The notes below the pieces were generated by a model that was given only the letters and a program-made list of their open reading frames with translations, was not told the DNA's origin and searched no databases. DNA of 64,000 nt. Origin: JBDKUD01 sp050943315 (GTDB taxonomy: Bacteria > Bacillota > Syntrophomonadia > Syntrophomonadales > Syntrophomonadaceae). The translations under genes and the position numbers were made by a program. This document shows positions 62,038 through 64,000 of the stretch, in pieces. The stretch covers positions 4,289-68,288 of the forward strand of contig JBMNOY010000004.1 of assembly GCA_050943315.1 (NCBI GenBank). The letters are read 5' to 3'. Every line of letters starts with the position of its first letter. The stretch's first letter is position 1.

Positions 62038-62280
62038 TCAGCCCAGGTGCATGGAGTTTACGGTAACGCCGTCAATCTTACGCAAATCAGCAGACAGGTT
62101 CTCTATGTCACCGGCATCGCTTTTCATTATGAGGGCAATGACCCCATCAGTTTTGTCGGGGGCAGGAACCCCGAAACGCCCAATGATTTTGGTTCCGTAC
62201 CTGGTTAGCACATGCTGAACACTGGTAGCACGGTCTCCCCGGTCATCAATTCTAATCCCCACAATATTTAATTCGTCCAT
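62038..62280 (-). CDS. TM1266-like iron-only hydrogenase system regulator
   Basis: Small ACT/ferredoxin-like alpha/beta protein of 80 residues: MDELNIVGIRIDDRGDRATS, GRFGVPAPDKTDGVIALIMK and IDGVTVNSM. Family members are often found beside [FeFe]-hydrogenase maturation genes and are suspected regulators; biochemical role unknown. Here no hydE, hydF or hydG is adjacent, and hydCBA lies 28 kb away. Convergent with citrate synthase; a TTTAGG-like RBS (GGAGGTAAAT) precedes the ATG. Confidence 0.82.
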   Translation of the reverse strand: MDELNIVGIRIDDRGDRATSVQHVLTRYGTKIIGRFGVPAPDKTDGVIALIMKSDAGDIENLSADLRKIDGVTVNSMHLG

Positions 62281-62377
62281 ATATTTACCTCCATTTATTA
62301 TCGGCTATAGTATAACCATTTGCCCGGTGTCTATACCGGACATAAAATAGATAACATTTACCAGGGGATGATAAAGA

Positions 62378-63208
62378 TTAAACAAAATGGGCCTTAAAGT
62401 CTAGCCTTTTGCTTACTTGCCCGAGTCTGGATTTTACTTTGCGGCGATAAACCGAGGTATTTAGCAGGTACTCTTCTAATGCCGGCTGGCAGGCAGAAAA
62501 ATGTTGGCGGTAACAATTCTTCAAACGGTTGATAACCACCGGATAGGCATTAAGGTTATCTAGTGCAACCTGGGTAATGCCCATACTTTTGAGGGTGCTC
62601 AAAAGCTCGGTTAGGGACTTAGTGGTATCCGACAGACCAGGAAGTAGTGGGGCAATAAATATCCATACCGGAATACCTGCCTTTATAAGCTGCCGGGCGG
62701 CTGCCAGCCGCAGAGCCGGTGAAGAAGCACCTGGCTCAATAATTTGGGCTATTTTGGGGTCTAAGGTGGTGAGGGATAAACCAACTTCACAATGGGGCAG
62801 CTTTTCCAACAAGTCCAGGTCTCTGATTACCAGAGAAGACTTGGTTAAAATGTGTACCTCTAAGGCGGGATAATGTGATAGAATCTCCAAACAGGAACGA
62901 GTAAGTCCATAATGGGCTTCGGCGGGTTGATAAGCATCAGTTACAGTCCCAATTAATAGCCGGCCTTCACGGCGGGAACGTCCGCTTAACTGCTTATTGA
63001 GAACGGCGGCTATATTTATTTTGGCATCCAGGAATTCTCCCCAGTTTTCCGGGTGATTATTAAACCGGCCCATAAAAGAAGCATAACAGTATAAACACTG
63101 ATGGGTACATCCGATATACGGGTTAAGACAGTATCCATAACCGGGAATTCCGGTTTTATTTAATGCTGATTGGCATGTTACTTCCCGGGGAATAATCCCT
63201 TTAGGCAT
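62378..63208 (-). CDS. SPL-family radical SAM protein
   Basis: Relative of spore photoproduct lyase (Rv2578c-type), 276 residues, reaction unknown. The cluster motif is Cys34-x3-Cys38-x2-Cys41 (GCTHQCLYCYAS). Downstream are GTVTDAYQPAEAHYGLTR, the SAM-binding ILTKSSLVIRDLDLL strand and VGLSLTTLD. It lacks the N-terminal part of true SplB. RBS AGAGGGG. It is about 100 bases upstream of the TM1266-like gene on the same strand, so the two may be one unit. Confidence 0.85.
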   Translation of the reverse strand: MPKGIIPREVTCQSALNKTGIPGYGYCLNPYIGCTHQCLYCYASFMGRFNNHPENWGEFLDAKINIAAVLNKQLSGRSRREGRLLIGTVTDAYQPAEAHYGLTRSCLEILSHYPALEVHILTKSSLVIRDLDLLEKLPHCEVGLSLTTLDPKIAQIIEPGASSPALRLAAARQLIKAGIPVWIFIAPLLPGLSDTTKSLTELLSTLKSMGITQVALDNLNAYPVVINRLKNCYRQHFSACQPALEEYLLNTSVYRRKVKSRLGQVSKRLDFKAHFV

Positions 63209-63347
63209 CCTGACCCCTCTTTATTCCCGGTATGAAACCCAGGATAATTGGATATGGTTTACCTGCATATTAATCCCTGGCACTAATTTTGACAATGGGT
63301 TTACACCTGGATTAAGTGTACTTTGTTGGAGTAGATGACCGGGAGTT
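63209..63347 (-). other. Short gap between feoB and the SPL-family gene
   Basis: Contains the SPL-family RBS. No terminator or promoter was confidently seen, so read-through from feoB is possible. Confidence 0.3.
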
Positions 63348-64000
63348 TTACCAATAACCTATTATCAATAGTATTAGAGAACCCACATTATAAATAAGGG
63401 TGCCCAAGACTCCTGCTACCAGCAAGCTTACGCAGATAGACAGAATCGCGAACCAAAGGCTTTTACTTTCTTTGCGAATCGTAATTACGGCAGCTGCACA
63501 AGGAGTATAAAACATGTAGATGACCAGGAAGGTTAGCCCCACCAGCGGACTTATATGTTCGGCCAGTATTGTACTCAGGTTGCCCAGCCCATGTGATGCA
63601 TGATAAAGGACTCCCAGAGTAGATAAGGTGGTTTCCTTGGCAAAAAAGCCGAAGAGCAGGGCTACAATTAACTTCCAATTAAGTCCGGCCAGAGTTCCGA
63701 TTGGGGCTAAAGTCCTGCCGATGGCCGAGGCGTAAGAAGATTCAAAATCACTCCCCAGGGGGAAGGTGGCCAGAAACCACATTACAACCGCACTGATTAT
63801 AACCACATGGGTAATCTTGCCTAAGAAGTCCATAGTTCTTGTAAATACCGCATGAATAAAGGTTTTAAAAGCAGGGATATGGTAGACTGGCAATACATTC
63901 GCCTGAGCACTGTTTTCGGTCACCGGAAAACGCCTTTTAATTATGTAGGAAATTAACGCACCGACCAGCCAGCTTAATATAATAAGGCTCGACATTACTA
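63348..64000 (-). CDS. feoB: Ferrous iron transport protein B, C-terminal part (partial)
   Basis: The frame stays open to the window end, so only the last 216 or so codons are present. The segment has the FeoB membrane core: VFTRTMDFLGKITHVVIIS, the ALLFGFFAKETTLSTLGVLY gate motif (family 'GF.AKE.....') and the closing FYTPCAAAVITIRKE motif, followed by two terminal helices. The Cys in TPCAAA is the conserved gate Cys. The G-protein domain should lie beyond the window. FeoB imports Fe(II), apt for an Fe-S-rich anaerobe. Confidence 0.85.
   Translation of the reverse strand, partial: VMSSLIILSWLVGALISYIIKRRFPVTENSAQANVLPVYHIPAFKTFIHAVFTRTMDFLGKITHVVIISAVVMWFLATFPLGSDFESSYASAIGRTLAPIGTLAGLNWKLIVALLFGFFAKETTLSTLGVLYHASHGLGNLSTILAEHISPLVGLTFLVIYMFYTPCAAAVITIRKESKSLWFAILSICVSLLVAGVLGTLIYNVGSLILLIIGYW

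Noticed and set aside
1..64000. CRISPR arrays, insertion sequences, prophage or integrase genes
   Set aside because: No regular repeat-spacer pattern and no transposase, integrase or phage gene was seen on either strand.

Overview
The window is a gene-dense chromosomal segment from a low-GC, endospore-forming anaerobic Firmicute. The indicators are Clostridia-type synteny (tig-clpP-clpX-lonB-lon-engB; maf-radC-mreBCD-mrdA-minCDE-rodA-spoIVFA-spoIVFB-...-rng-rplU-prp-rpmA), a trimeric NADH-linked [FeFe] hydrogenase, the Rex redox repressor, and frequent TTG/GTG starts behind strong GGAGG ribosome binding sites. The combination fits Syntrophomonadaceae best; this is inferred from gene content, not from a database search. 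No insertion sequence, prophage, CRISPR array or rRNA was seen.

Layout. 1-4.9 kb: histidine operon (hisD, hisB, hisH, hisA, hisF, hisIE) closed by a terminator. 5-9.5 kb: CBS-domain membrane protein and secreted beta-propeller protein (minus strand), an L,D-transpeptidase, and tRNA-Leu. 9.5-13.1 kb: a small charged ORF, a soluble chemoreceptor fused to an NAD-type Rossmann domain, and a convergent multi-PAS histidine kinase. 13.6-19.2 kb: five tRNA genes, an ABC exporter cassette, then a second, inverted tRNA-Lys and tRNA-Pro. 19.3-21.5 kb: TPR membrane protein, peptidoglycan-binding lipoprotein, tRNA-Gly. 21.6-29.7 kb: protein quality control (trigger factor, ClpP, ClpX, LonB, Lon) and the ribosome-assembly GTPase EngB. 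29.8-33.9 kb: hydCBA hydrogenase on the minus strand. 34-41.5 kb: SEC-C protein, valS, folC, phosphate transporter with its PhoU-like partner. 41.5-53 kb: rex, maf, radC, cell-shape genes, Min system, rodA, spoIVFAB. 53-60.5 kb: B12-type radical SAM protein and its DUF2344 partner, RNase G, L21-Prp-L27, YgiQ-type radical SAM protein. 60.6-64 kb: citrate synthase, TM1266-like hydrogenase-associated regulator, SPL-family radical SAM protein, and the C-terminal part of FeoB running off the end.

How it works together. The most coherent functional story is redox control. hydCBA should couple NADH and H2, Rex senses NADH/NAD+, and Rex-like TTGT-N10-ACAA palindromes stand directly upstream of both rex and hydC. 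A chemoreceptor with an NAD-type Rossmann domain in place of a ligand-binding sensor may add a behavioural response to the same pool. The most unusual items are that Rossmann-MCP fusion, the 115-bp perfect inverted repeat made of tRNA-Lys plus its terminator around the exporter cassette, a dispersed 'AACACAGAT' repeat that supplies the C-terminus of one protein, and a charged insertion in the PBP2 transpeptidase domain.
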